DNA of 64,000 nt, taken from the NCBI GenBank assembly GCA_025617745.1, contig CM046873.1, positions 32,125,101 through 32,189,100 on the forward strand. Direction: 5' to 3'. Position numbers and translations under genes: made by a program. This DNA is from Heliocidaris erythrogramma (lineage: Eukaryota > Echinodermata > Echinoidea > Camarodonta > Echinometridae). Below the pieces are notes generated by a model that was not told where the DNA came from, made no database searches, and saw only the letters and a program-made list of their open reading frames with translations. Positions within the stretch are counted from its first letter, which is position 1. Each line of letters opens with the position of its first letter. Of this stretch, positions 26,806-36,551 are shown piece after piece.

Positions 26806-27108
26806 AAACGGTTACATGACATTTTTCTGAATGTTCCTAATTCCGAAGGTTCTTATTTCCGAAGGTTCGTTAATCCGACGGTTCGAAATTGCGAATATGA
26901 AATAGGGTTAATAATCCCGAAAATGAAAAACGGTTCATAATTCCGAAAAGTTATGTAGGGCTCTATTGCATTTTCGGAATAACGAAACTTCGGAGTAAAT
27001 GCATCAGATGTTCGGAATTATGAACCCCCTGCTTTGGGAAATTTGTGTTTCGGAATTACGAAACTTTGGAATTATAAACCTTCGGAAAAACGAGTACTCC
27101 CCCACCCC
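26806..27108. mobile_element. Word-array MITE, word TTCCGAAGG
   Basis: GTTACATGAC at the left and CGTTTTTCC inverted at the right (GGAAAAACGAGTACTCCCCC) bracket an array of TTCCGAAGGTTCGTAATTCC and its inverse. This is the same family, in inverted orientation, as 42501-42856, and shares landmarks such as CCTGCTTTGGGAAATTTGTG. No coding capacity. Confidence 0.75.
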
Positions 27109-27117
27109 GGACACAGA

Positions 27118-27455
27118 CACACACCCACACACACAGCTTTACATGGCTTTACTTCCGAGGACAAGTATTTTTCCTCTATTGTTCCTCGTCCTCGGACAGT
27201 CGACGGAATAAAGCACAAATTCATTGTTCGACGTTCGAGGTCTATTGTCCGGCTTCCGAGGACCATTGTTCTCATGATTTTTTTTTTCTCTGTCCGAAAA
27301 TGTCCTCGGACATACTGCTAAACAGGCCCACACAGCTATACTTGTGTGTCTTTCCCTTTGTTCTCTCTATTGTTCAAATAGAGAGAACAAGCAGCAAAAA
27401 AAGCCACACAAGCCTGACGGAATAAAGGAATCTGTTGTGTTTGACTGTCCAATTA
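27118..27455 (-). mobile_element. Word-array element, word GTCCGAGGAC, full-length-like copy
   Basis: A CA microsatellite is followed by AGGACAAGTA, CTCGTCCTCGGACAGTCGAC, GCTTCCGAGGACCATTGTTC and GTCCGAAAATGTCCTCGGAC, then AGAGAGAACAA and GCCTGACGGAATAAAGGAAT. It is the reverse complement of 63560-63960. The word occurs in both orientations, giving many possible internal hairpins. Confidence 0.7.
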
Positions 27456-27825
27456 GTCACACAAGTATACCCCTGTTGGTACACCCTCGAAAACCACCTT
27501 TACTACAATAGAAATGTGTATATCAAATCCTCGTTACCCACCATTCAAACGATTCTTCTTCGATCTTTTATCATATGATACCAGCACCACCACCGCCCCC
27601 ACCCCTCCAACGTGAAAAAGAAAAGATGAAAGAAAGAAAAAGGACAGAAAAAGTGATACAAATGGGGGGTGGGGGTGAGGGTGGTTGGCCCAAAAGTAAC
27701 CAGTATGACCAGAATGTCATGAGTGAGGTCAACAACACTAACATTATTTGAATCGGTTTGAAATTCTAAGAAGGAAAAGCTTCCCAAACCTTCCTCACCG
27801 ATGTTCTAATTAAACCTATAACCCA

Positions 27826-28027
27826 GGTTACACGACATTTGCTCCTGCGACATTTGCTCCTCCGTTCATATCTCGAAAGGTCAAAGGTTAAGGTCAAGGT
27901 CATGATTTGGTTTTTTGTTAAGAACAATGTGAAGATTAGGATTAGGGTTAGGGTTAGGTTTAGGTTTAGGATTAACATGGCAAAGTTAGACCGGAGCAAT
28001 TGTCGCAGGAGCAAATGTCATGGAACC
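27826..28027. mobile_element. Short MITE, word GAGCAAATGTCGCAGGAGC
   Basis: A 202-bp element with inverted ends of about 34 bp: GACATTTGCTCCTGCGACAT at the left and its near-perfect inverse at the right. Flanks ATAACCCA/AAAACCCA look like an imperfect 8-bp target duplication, which would fit a hAT-type element. The interior carries (TTAGGG)-like repeats. Confidence 0.65.
27934..27974 (+). repeat. Interstitial telomere-like (TTAGGG) tract
   Basis: About six to seven units of ATTAGGG/TTTAGG variants in a row, inside the MITE. It is short and degenerate, so probably part of the element and not a chromosome-end relic. Confidence 0.8.
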
Positions 28028-28958
28028 AAAACCCAACGCAAGCCATTCTGCTCTCTGAAATTTTATGTAGGTCAAAAAGACCCAAATGACCGAAATTCTC
28101 AAATGATTTAGATACGTCTAATTAATAGATTGCTCTGGCATTAAAATAAATGACCGAAATTCTGAAAGCGATTTAGATACATCTAATTAATAGATTGCTC
28201 TAGAATTACAATACATTTTCAATTAGAATTTCGATGCCCAAACCAACCCACAAAATATTCAGATAACAAATTTGTTCTGATTACAAAGAAGAAATAGTAT
28301 CGTTGGTCATTTTTCAGCCAAAAAGTGACCATTATGACCAGGATGGCATGAGTGAGGTCAATATTAGGCTAACATTTTGGGAGTCAGCGTCAGATTTTTC
28401 ATAGGAAGAGCTTTTCAAACCTTCCCCATCAAGATTCTTATTTGGATAAGGAAACCTAATGGCAACCGTGCAGCTCACTATTTTCGATGTTCTCATAGAA
28501 ATTATGCAAATGTGGGACAAATTGGCCGTAATGGTCAAAACTATTTAAATACATCCAATTAGTAAATTCTCGAATCATAACACCTATCTAATTGGAAGTT
28601 GGATGCCAAAACCCACCTACAAAATGATTCAGATTAAAATTTGATCACGATTCAGACAAGGAAGGAATGATATCGTTGGCCATTCTTTGGCCAAAAAGTG
28701 ACCATTGTGACCAGAACGTCACGAGGGAGGTCAATAAGACTAACACTTTGGGAATCAGCACAAAATTTTACCCCGGATACGATTTTCAAACTTACCCCAG
28801 CAAAAATTATGGAATAAACCTCTTGCGCTTCAATGTACCCTCAAACGCGGCAGTGCTTCAATCGTCCCGGATTTTCCCTGACTGGTTACATGTTAATTGA
28901 CTTTTTGAAATTAAACCTTTGACCTTTGACCTAACAACCCCAAGTCTTGTCACTTAGT

Positions 28959-29022
28959 CATATCTCAAGTATTTGTATGCATGTATATATATATATACAT
29001 GCATACAAATACTTGAGATATG
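28959..29022. repeat. Perfect 64-bp palindrome
   Basis: CATATCTCAAGTATTTGTAT... reads identically on both strands for 64 bp around the centre at 28990/28991, which is a (TA)n core. Transcribed either way it would form a stem of about 30 bp with a tiny loop. It could be a small-RNA hairpin, a cruciform or the relic of a foldback insertion; nothing decides between these. Confidence 0.85.
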
Positions 29023-29199
29023 GTGACAAAAACAAAAAGATAAGATTAAAGAAATTGAAAGAGTATGCATGCACAGAGTAGATAAATTTCGTATTTTTTT
29101 TTTAACTGCAGTAGTGAGAGTATTTGCCAGTTAAATCACCCTTTATGGTTATAGCACGTGAGCTAGGTGAGCAAGAAGAAGTAGTGGTATTTAAATCAC

Positions 29200-29691
29200 C
29201 TGTTGTAGATGCGAATGTTGAATCACTCATTGTTCTGGTACTAGTTTTCGACAAGGAGGATGTTCCAGCAGTTGAAGTGATAGAATGTAAAGTAGTGGTT
29301 GTTACGGTAGAGGTACCATCAGTTGAAGTGGTAGAAGGTGAAGTAATGGTAGACATGGTAGATGTACTATCAGTTGAAGTGGTAGAAGGTGAAGTAATGG
29401 TAGACATGGTAGATGTACTATCAGTTGAAGTGGTAGACATGGTAGGTGTACTATCAGTTGAAGTGGTAGACATGGTAGATGTACTATCATTTGAAGTGGT
29501 AGAAGGTGAAGTAATGGTAGACATGGTAGATGTACTATCAGTTGAAGTGGTAGACATGGTAGGTGTACTATCAGTTGAAGTGGTAGACATGGTAGATGTA
29601 CTATCATTTGAAGTGGTAGAAGGTGAAGTAATGGTAGACATGGTATACATGGTAGAAAGGGTGTGGAGTAGGTGGTCACGGAGGTCAGACA
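29200..29691 (-). CDS. Probable Ser/Thr-rich (mucin-like) exon
   Basis: The minus-strand frame is open for about 190 codons and made of STTSTDSTSTM-type repeats: units of 17, 11 and 11 residues form a 39-residue (117-bp) higher-order repeat twice, followed by two further 17-residue units. Such tracts are O-glycosylated stalks in extracellular proteins. A donor fits at ACAACAG|GTGATT (phase 1), matching the next EGF exon. An acceptor ending AGAAAAG fits phase 2 from the previous visible exon but has a weak pyrimidine tract. The other strand is also open and Val/Glu-rich, a shadow of the repeat. Confidence 0.45.
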
Positions 29692-30189
29692 ACCTTTTCT
29701 AGTTATTTAGTCCTTAAGTTTGTTTTTCAACTTTTATTTTATTGTTTTACTTTTCGGACACTTTTGCGAGTAATTCAAGACCCAAAATTGTGATGACATT
29801 TTTTTGCTTGTTAAATTTTGAGGGAATTGGCTCCCCATAAAGAAATCAAGACAAATTGAAATCAAAATCTAGATTTACTGTAATTTTTTTTTCTCAAGAT
29901 ACAAGGAAACTTAATTAAGAAACATACTAGTTTACAACACTAAAAATGTTACAGATTTTAATTAAAAAGTAAATCTCCAAAGAGTTTATATCGTCAAACT
30001 GCAGATGCATAGGCGTAGAAAAGAATTCATTAACGGAAGTGTGTGTGAATATGTGACTCTGTGATTTTGTGTGTCATCCCCCAAACCCTGTCCAACAAGT
30101 CTGGCTACCCCAGGATTCAGATGTGTACTAAGTTACAAAAAATGAAAATGTAGGCTTATTTTAAGAATATACAAAGAGAATAAACTCAC

Positions 30190-30289
30190 GTGCAGGAGAC
30201 AACTGCAGAGCCGGTTTCGACAGCCGCACATATACCACCATTACGACAGGGATTATCTATTGAACATGGATCACTGAGCAGCCCAAAAC
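30190..30289 (-). CDS. Partial EGF-like exon
   Basis: A 100-bp exon: acceptor TTGGCTTGCAG, donor CTGCAC|GTGAGT, entering in phase 1 and leaving in phase 2. It encodes FGLLSDPCSIDNPCRNGGIC, then an Ala/Val/Thr-containing loop ending VVSC. This gives cysteines 1-4 of an EGF module; cysteines 5 and 6 must come from a following exon I could not find, as the Ser/Thr exon does not supply them. Confidence 0.7.
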
Positions 30290-30407
30290 CTGCAAGCCAA
30301 AATCATTCAAAACTTTCAAGCTTTAGTTGTTGCATACAAAGTTAGAAATATTATTCTATACCGGTGTGAGTCGTTTATCAAAACAAATAAAGGCTATGTG
30401 GACATCA

Positions 30408-30553
30408 GTGATGTAGTCGAGAATGACAGTTCCGAGTCACGAGGACGGTCAAAATGTTTACCTTCCATAGGTTTTGTAGACGTGACTCGGTCCGAGGCCA
30501 AGATCAAAGCCACCGAAATATCACCTCGAGGCCGGACTCGACAACACTGGCGG
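30408..30553. repeat. Small palindromic word array, word GACTCGG/CGAGG
   Basis: CAGTGATGTAGTCGAG at one side is mirrored by GGACTCGACAACACTG at the other. GAGTCACGAGGAC, GTGACTCGGTCCGAGGCC and CTCGAGGCCGGACTCG lie between. It looks like a 145-bp member of the word-array class, sitting in an intron. Confidence 0.5.
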
Positions 30554-30748
30554 GCAAATCCATTGTAAACGGATATTTCTGTGAACTGTTTTTCCATGTG
30601 CACTTAGTAACCTAAAAAATATCAATAACTTTTTTAATTTGATCCCATAGATAAGTGAAACAAATTTCGGTTGTTAATACTTCATTACTATGAACTTTCA
30701 AAATTGTTCTAGACAAAATGAGTATTACTGCAGATATTTTCGACTCAC

Positions 30749-30944
30749 TTTGAATGTTGACTCCTGGGATGTTGTCAATGGCATCCATCATGAGGGGTAT
30801 CAACTCTTGAATAGAGACGTCTCCCTGGAAGGTGACATCCATTACAATATTTGCTGATATGACATCAACGACATCATCATTTGCTGACAGGGCTCTTCCG
30901 TTTGTATTAATTACTTCGGAAAGACTGTTGACAGCCATGACGAT
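30749..30944 (-). CDS. Exon of unrecognised domain
   Basis: 196-bp exon, acceptor with a pyrimidine tract ending CCAAAAG, donor AAA|GTGAGT, entering in phase 0 and leaving in phase 1. It codes for 65 residues including MAVNSLSEVINTNGRALSAN, then a second helix-like stretch IQELIPLMMDAIDNIPGVNI; no cysteine. It sits directly before an EGF module, a place where SEA-type or linker domains often lie, but I see no diagnostic motif and do not name it. The frame continues exactly from exon 32586-32683. Confidence 0.7.
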
Positions 30945-30949
30945 CTTTT

Positions 30950-31399
30950 GGAAAGTAGATGGATAAAGGAAATATGAATTTCATCGTTCAATTAAATTAA
31001 ATTTTACAAAACATGAATACAATGAAAATAATAACACAATAAGATGAGCATAATAAATTATCAAAAATAAAAACAAATATACAATGGGGATAAACAATCA
31101 TAAACATTTTTTATATTAATCCTATCAATCTGATATTTCTTGAGCAATGGAGCAGCTAGTAAGGAAATTTCCTTGTGTATTGGGTTGACATAAAAAGAGT
31201 AATGACGTTAAAAAAATAAGTCAAATAGTGGAAACTTGACTGAACCTTTTTGAGGAACAACAACGGCTAAATCAAACTAAATTTTAGACAAACCCAAAAG
31301 CTAAACAATGTTTGAGATCCCATTGATTGTACGTTTACATAGTATTGGGATTGTGATCAGGGTCATGCTTAGGTTTAGAGCTCGGTGTGGAGTTTTTGT
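30950..31399. other. Intron sequence
   Basis: AT-rich intron between exons 30749 and 32586; nothing recognisable. Confidence 0.4.
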
Positions 31400-31730
31400 T
31401 CTTTGTTACCTTGTCCCTAGCCCCTTAAAAAGAAGGTTGCGTTCTGGTAAGGGTGAAAAATAATTAGAAGGTTTTCTCGCTCTTTTTATGTCAGTGAGGA
31501 AGAATATCATAGTAGAAATGTCCCCTAAAAATGATTGCTCTTCAAATACCCCCATATTCGAAATATGACTATGAATAGGTGCAAAGTTTGACCAAACTAT
31601 CATGCAAGAATGAGTCAATTTCTTATCATTTTGATGATACCCAAACATTAGAGGATACACCAATTCTTACGTGCTACATAAACATCATTTCACAATTGTT
31701 TCCTGACAGTTTCTTTCACAATATTACCTC
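31400..31730 (-). repeat. Interspersed repeat family R1, copy b
   Basis: Reverse complement of 920-1185, extending further: ACACCAATTCTTACGTG near 31660 matches ACACCAATTCTTATGTAG near 58528, and TTTCTTTCACAAT (31708) matches 58912. The family is therefore longer than copy a shows. Confidence 0.6.
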
Positions 31731-32074
31731 GAATCTTTAACCTCTAGAAGTGCACTATACGTTAAGAATTAATTTGACGCTATGCTAAACCAAAGGGATA
31801 AATTCTTAGGCTTTATTTATTTTAAATAGAGAACTTCTCATAGTTTAACGATTAAGCGTACTATGTTTAATAGTTTCGATGGCTTCACGTTCCAGTGCTG
31901 TATTCAGACTAGTCCAGATTCTGGCCGTTTCTTTTTTTTTTAATGTGAGACTCATACAAAACCTATCGCACGCAAGCCAGCTACTACAATCATGTAGTAT
32001 TCACGCGCTATGCACAGACCGCGATAACCCTACTTTACCCGATAACAATGTCATATCGCGTCAAATTGCTCATA

Positions 32075-32240
32075 ATACGGTTTATTCCGTCAAAACTAGT
32101 CGGCATGAATATTCATGAAAACGAATTGTAGCGATATAATAAAACAAGCAAGGGCATCGAGCAGCTGTTCTGTGTGGCGCAATCGGATAATCCAGTCCTC
32201 TCTTGGTGCAAGGACCACGAGTTCGAACCTCGGCAGAGGT
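32075..32240 (+). repeat. tRNA-like repeat with leader
   Basis: Leader ACGGTTTATTCCGTCAAAA and GATATAATAAAA is followed by a tRNA-like head at about 32168-32238. The A box is TGGCGCAATCGGATAAT, as in tRNA-Arg/Ile families, and the B box is GAGTTCGAACCTC. An anticodon stem GTCCT/AGGAC pairs, but its loop has 11 nt, and the acceptor stem is imperfect. This is a tRNA pseudogene or SINE head, not a confident functional tRNA. Confidence 0.5.
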
Positions 32241-32585
32241 TTATGTTACGAAATTTTCTTTTGCTGATTTAAAAATAAGGTGACTGAGTAAGAAAATACA
32301 AGTCCGAAACTTGTAGTATCTTTCAAAGTCTTCAAAAATGGGTTTCTTATATGAATATTCATGAGCTCAGCTGCAGGATTGGTGCCTATATAGTGCTTAC
32401 CGGTCTATATTCAAACACGCAGGGGTCGTAAAATATTTGCGTACAGCCACCGGATTCAGATACGCCACTGAGCTTGTCGCAAAGACCAATCCCGAAATCC
32501 CTCTTTTTTGTCCCATTTCGTTCAATATATTCATCTTTCATGGATCGAAGGAAATGTTGATGGAGAAGTGACGAAATCCACTTAC

Positions 32586-32683
32586 TAAATCCACAAAGTC
32601 TTCTACCACAGTAGACCCGATGGGAATATCTGCGCGTTTCATTCGACCGCTGGTCGGCATACTAAAATTACCTTCCGTGGTTG
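32586..32683 (-). CDS. Exon of unrecognised domain
   Basis: 98-bp exon: acceptor after a strong pyrimidine tract ending TTCACAATCTAG, donor GATTTA|GTAAGTGG (close to consensus). It enters in phase 1 and leaves in phase 0. It codes for (A)TTEGNFSMPTSGRMKRADIP followed by IGSTVVEDFVDL. RMKR is a basic tract that could be a furin-type cleavage site if the protein is secreted; this is inference. Confidence 0.7.
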
Positions 32684-32689
32684 CTAGAT

Positions 32690-33437
32690 TGTGAAAAACA
32701 AAACACAACAAAAAAGAAACAACATCTCGGTATATTATTTTCAAATTCCTAACAAAGGAAATAATATAAGTACATAACGGGATGAAATAGGTTTTGTATT
32801 TTCTTTATTATTCAAAGATTTTATCTAAACTATCTTACAGCTAGAATTTTATTCTCCAAACTTTAAGATTTTGAAAACGATTTGTAGACCTATATTCATA
32901 GGCTATTTGAAGCTACATGCAATTTTGCGTTTAACACTTGATTAGCTTACACATGTAAGAGCGTAATGAAAATAAATACTTTTAAATGTTCTGAAAAAAA
33001 TACTTATCATTATTATTTAATAAAAACAAGTGAAATAGTATATGAACATTGACTTCTTTTACGAGCAATGGTGAAAACTATTGCCACGGCGTGATCTCGA
33101 AACTGTGTTATATACCTAAAACAAACTCAAGGAGCTCGAGATCGATGGCCACAGTCTAGAACGTATTAAAACCAAAAAGTTAGAAGTCAAAATATTGTTT
33201 AATACATTTATACCGCATCCCGCGTGTGAATTCTTTACATATCAAAACTAGCGATGAGCCGGAGGTCACACGCGCGACCCTCGCATCTTCAGTTCATATT
33301 TTGAATTTTACATCACATTATATCGAACGGACAATATAAAGACGGATTCAAGGACCAAGGTCCCCCTTTATTTGTGGCCCAAATAAAGAAAGAAAAGGGG
33401 AAAGACAAAAAAAAAGGAAGGGGAAATCAAGAAGTAA
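32690..33437. other. Intron sequence
   Basis: AT-rich; nothing recognisable until the GA microsatellite. Confidence 0.35.
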
Positions 33438-33449
33438 ATGAAAGAGGGA

Positions 33450-33477
33450 AACAGAGAGAGAGAGAGAGAGAGAAAGC
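33450..33477 (+). repeat. (GA)n microsatellite
   Basis: Uninterrupted AG/GA repeat of about 24 bp in an A-rich context. Confidence 0.9.
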
Positions 33478-33823
33478 GTTTAACAGTTCTGTGTTGCCTG
33501 AAAACGGTAGTTCAGTTCAGCTTTATTCAGTTCCATGAAATAACATCAACATGCAAGAAATATGATAACTGTATACTAAGACATAATTATTACATTTTGC
33601 ATGCAATTATTAAAATATTAAAAGATTGACAATGAATTTGGTTGCTGTATAAAAACCCTAGTGGGTTTGTCTTGACAGCTACCATGACAGGAAAGAAATT
33701 CACATAAACAGTAAAATTACTAATGGAATCATACAAAATTATTTATGATGAAACAAAAACAAAACAAAAACGTAACCGCACAACCCTAAACAAAATTGCA
33801 TCGTGGAATAATATTGGTTTTGT

Positions 33824-34321
33824 TTACATCGCGAGATCATTGGAATTAGGATATAATTTAAGCTTTCTTTTAAATAAAATCAAACTTTGAACAGAAGTTA
33901 TGTCTGATGGGAGAGAATTCCATACAGAAGGAACTTTATGTCTGAAAGAGTGTAATTTATATTGTTTGGTAATAACAGATAAATAATATTTCATTCTATT
34001 TCTAGTATTATATCTATGAACTGAACAAGTAAATGTTAACATGTTGCATAAATCTTGGAGTAATAGACCAAGCCTGTGTTTAAATCGTATTGCATTAAAA
34101 TAACTATTCAATTTAAAAATATTTAGTATCAATAACTTCTTGAACAAAGGTTTTGTATGTGCCAAATATGTAGATGATATGTAGATTCTTACAAATCTCT
34201 TTTGCAATATAAAGAGTGCTTCCAACTTGGAAGAATATGTATTAGCCCATACAATATTACAGTATGATAAAAACGGTAGGATTAGAATATTATACAATGT
34301 AATAAGAATGTATTTCGGCAT
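33824..34321 (-). pseudogene. LINE reverse transcriptase C-terminal fragment
   Basis: An open minus-strand frame of 165 residues: LYNILILPFLSYCNIVWANT, then LEALFILQKRFVRI, HRYNTRNRMKYYLS and VPSVWNSLPSDI. This is the conserved C-terminal region (thumb and beyond) of jockey/CR1/L2-like non-LTR retrotransposons. It is 5'-truncated, as is usual for LINE copies. The 3' untranslated part probably continues to about 33500. It may be the same family as the LINE at 51.6-55.1 kb, whose own C-terminus is missing. Confidence 0.8.
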
Positions 34322-34439
34322 GATATGGAGTACCTTGCTGATGACAACAACATTACTTAAGAAGGTGTACGCAGAAAATTTTTATATAAAGTGGGGGAGG
34401 GGCGTTGACATTGATAGAACGTAAAACGTGGTGAGGAAA

Positions 34440-35180
34440 TGTGACTCCAAACCACTCACCTTTTCTGTGAGCTAATCTCTAAATTTGAGGACCATTTTTA
34501 TGTTTGAATTTTACAAAATTTTCGTAGGATGAGAGGGGGACCACAACCACCCCGGATGAGTAGTGTCTTTCATCTTTTTTTAAAAACAAAAATAAGGACA
34601 TTTTGAGCATCATAACAAATTGTCTGAGGATTTAAACTTTAGACCTCGAGAATACGCAACGTCTCATCCATTGAGTTTCTTTAAAATCTGAATTAACAGT
34701 TTGTGCATCACCATGAGTCTGGGGGTTTCCGAATTTCAGAATTTCAGAATTTCCAGGGTGGCACTGGCAGGGACCCCAACCCCCTCTCCCGTTGTGTATG
34801 CATCATTAAAATCTTAATCTCAAAACTCAAAAGTATAAAAGGGAAATCCGCCTCCCTTATGTACAGTGAGTGTCCCAACACTTTTCTTTAGAAACTGACC
34901 AATTTGTGCATCATACCTGGGAACTAAAGACTGTGTAAAGGTATAAGTGGGAATCCCCTCCCGCACCCAGCCCGTGTGTATATACCATATTTTCCTTCAA
35001 CTATTTTGCAGGAATAATAGGATCTAGTGCATCAAAACAAGCTTGGGAATTTTAGATCTCAGAAGTTTGTGGTCGGAGGGGAATCCCCTCCCAGTCCAAA
35101 CCCCAGATTTATGTACAGCGTCTCATCCATCATTTGCTTTTTCTCGTAATGGTGGAACATTTGTGCATTATAACAAAGAT
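34440..35180. repeat. Degenerate tandem repeat, period about 125-180 bp
   Basis: Repeating phrases: TTTGTGCATCA, GGGAATCCCCTCCC, CACCCAGCCCGTGTGTATA, TTTTCTTTAGAAACT, GGGAATTTTAGATCTCAGAAG and CGTCTCATCCAT. About five diverged units; short ORFs are incidental. 35190-35510 holds nothing recognised. Confidence 0.5.
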
Positions 35181-35514
35181 TAAAACCCACGAGACCAACA
35201 GCTCAAGAGCAATTTTTCTGAGGGTTCAGCAGACCTGTGTGCTGTCGGTCTACTGGGACGTCCTGTACGAGAATCAGAGTCTGCAAAGCGAGATTTTGAA
35301 ATGGGTTTTTCTCATCTCATCCAAAAGAAACTATTAGTAAAAGTAAAATTAATTTTCTAATACCTTTAATTTTTATGTCATACGCACTTGTATCAGTAGA
35401 ATAATAAGAAACCCATGGTGCTCAGACCAAGAGTAGTAACACTTGAAATTCATCCTCCCAGATATTTATAGTCTATTATGTGGTCCAAAAACTTTCTCAT
35501 GGGAAAAAGGGGGT

Positions 35515-35625
35515 GTTGTAATTGTCTGGGGAAATTTGTCCGGGACAATTTGTCCTGGCTGTAGTCGTCCTAGTGGTAACTGTCCTGCGGTGAAAAGTCA
35601 TAGGGGTAATTGTTATAGGTAGTAG
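35515..35625. repeat. Word array fragment, word GGACAATTTGTCC
   Basis: AATTGTCTGGGGAAATTTGTCCGGGACAATTTGTCC-type phrases (broken up here as GTCCGGGACAATTTGTCC, AACTGTCCTGCGG and GGGGTAATTGT) form a short self-complementary block, resembling the arm of another word-array element. No ends defined. Confidence 0.45.
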
Positions 35626-35798
35626 TAATACATTAATCATGCATTAGCTGTTGATAATCATTTTCCTACTTTGTACGAGCTGACAAGCCTTTTGTGAATG
35701 ACATGGATGGTCTTAGTAACTTTAAGCGGCCAAATCTCATATATGCGGTGACTATTTCGGGACAGGCTTCCAGACTAATATATTAAAGAGAATCTTAC

Positions 35799-35831
35799 CA
35801 TTTTTGCAGCCACTCGCGATTTCACTGCAAT
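35799..35831 (-). CDS. 33-bp micro-exon
   Basis: The acceptor is a long T tract ending TTTTTTGCAG; the donor is AATG|GTAAGATT, close to consensus. Phase 1 on both sides, coding (D)CSEIASGCKN plus one base. It links the 123-bp EGF exon at 42286 to exon 32586 in a continuous frame. Two cysteines four or more residues apart could be the start of a small disulphide domain. The small size lowers confidence; the phases and splice sites raise it. Confidence 0.5.
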
Positions 35832-36289
35832 CTGCAAAAAAAAAAAAATATATAGATACGAACAAAAATATTATAAGATCAGTCATTAAATTGAACGTTA
35901 AAGATATATATAGATATACATGAATAAGTAAATATAAACCCCTCAAAAAAAGTTCTGCAATTCAACTTTGAGCCTTGATATCTTTTTGGCGGCTTTTTAA
36001 TCATTCTTGATTTTTAGATCATTGGAAAGTTCATTTATCCCCCTTCACATCCATGCCCAATTTGTAATGGTTATGTCATCCTTGAATGCACAGCACCCCT
36101 GAATAGAGGGCAAAGTCAAAAGTGAAAAGTTGCAAATTGAATGGCTATCTTGGCTATTGTCTATTGCTTTTGTTGCAATGTCGGGTGTGTGTGAATGATG
36201 TGGAATGGGTCATGAATGATTCAACAAGTTTATTTCCTTTTTGGTAGATGAAATGTGCCTTGCACAAGCTTTATGATTGGCAGTGCTAA

Positions 36290-36551
36290 CTTTTAAAGAG
36301 TAGCTTATCATCGTTGATGGAAACCTGACAGAGAGATACCGAGACAACATCCCATACATGCGCAATCTTGGACTAAACGCCATCTTCCAAGATGACAACG
36401 CCCGCCCACACAGAGCAAGGATCATCACCGAATACCTGCAGGAGGCAGTGACGAGGACGGATTGGCCTGCGAACAGCCCTGACTTGAACCCAATCGAGCA
36501 CCTGTGGGACCAGCGCCAGATCACACTACACTGGCTGAGTTGCGACAGATC
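36290..36551 (+). pseudogene. Tc1-like transposase, catalytic fragment
   Basis: Plus-strand reading: VDGNLTERYRDNIPYMRNLG, then IFQDDNARPHRARI and DWPANSPDLNPIEHLWDQ. These are the second catalytic Asp (DNARPH) and the catalytic Glu (IEHLWD) of the DDE domain of Tc1 transposases. A frameshift after WDQ takes the ORF off; in the next frame TTLAELRQI continues the family consensus up to the LTR insertion. The DNA-binding N-terminus and first Asp are not visible. Confidence 0.85.

Larger units (their letters stand above)
27684..28900. repeat. Three degenerate tandem copies (~365-415 bp)
   Basis: The phrase CCAAAAAGTGACCATTATGACCAG followed by GTCA-GAGTGAGGTCAA and CTTTTCAAACCTTCCCC (spacing varies) occurs near 27690, 28317 and 28683. 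Copy 1 contains the MITE at 27826-28027. Inside it a further 68-bp tandem pair (ATGACCGAAATTCTCAAATG) lies at about 28083-28215. No gene. Confidence 0.65.

Noticed and set aside
27935-27974. TTAGGG tract as an old chromosome end or fusion point
   Set aside because: The tract is only about 41 bp, degenerate, and framed symmetrically by MITE ends.
29124-29702. Plus-strand 192-residue Val/Glu ORF
   Set aside because: It is the shadow of the Ser/Thr minisatellite. The minus-strand reading has a plausible protein composition and compatible splice phases; the plus-strand reading has neither.
30060-30180. A following exon giving the last two cysteines of the 30190 EGF module
   Set aside because: A TCWTGF-like reading exists after a TAG acceptor, but its cysteine spacing is wrong and a stop follows at once.
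33060-33150. Short inverted phrase around GATCTCGA
   Set aside because: Too short and imperfect to call a hairpin or element.
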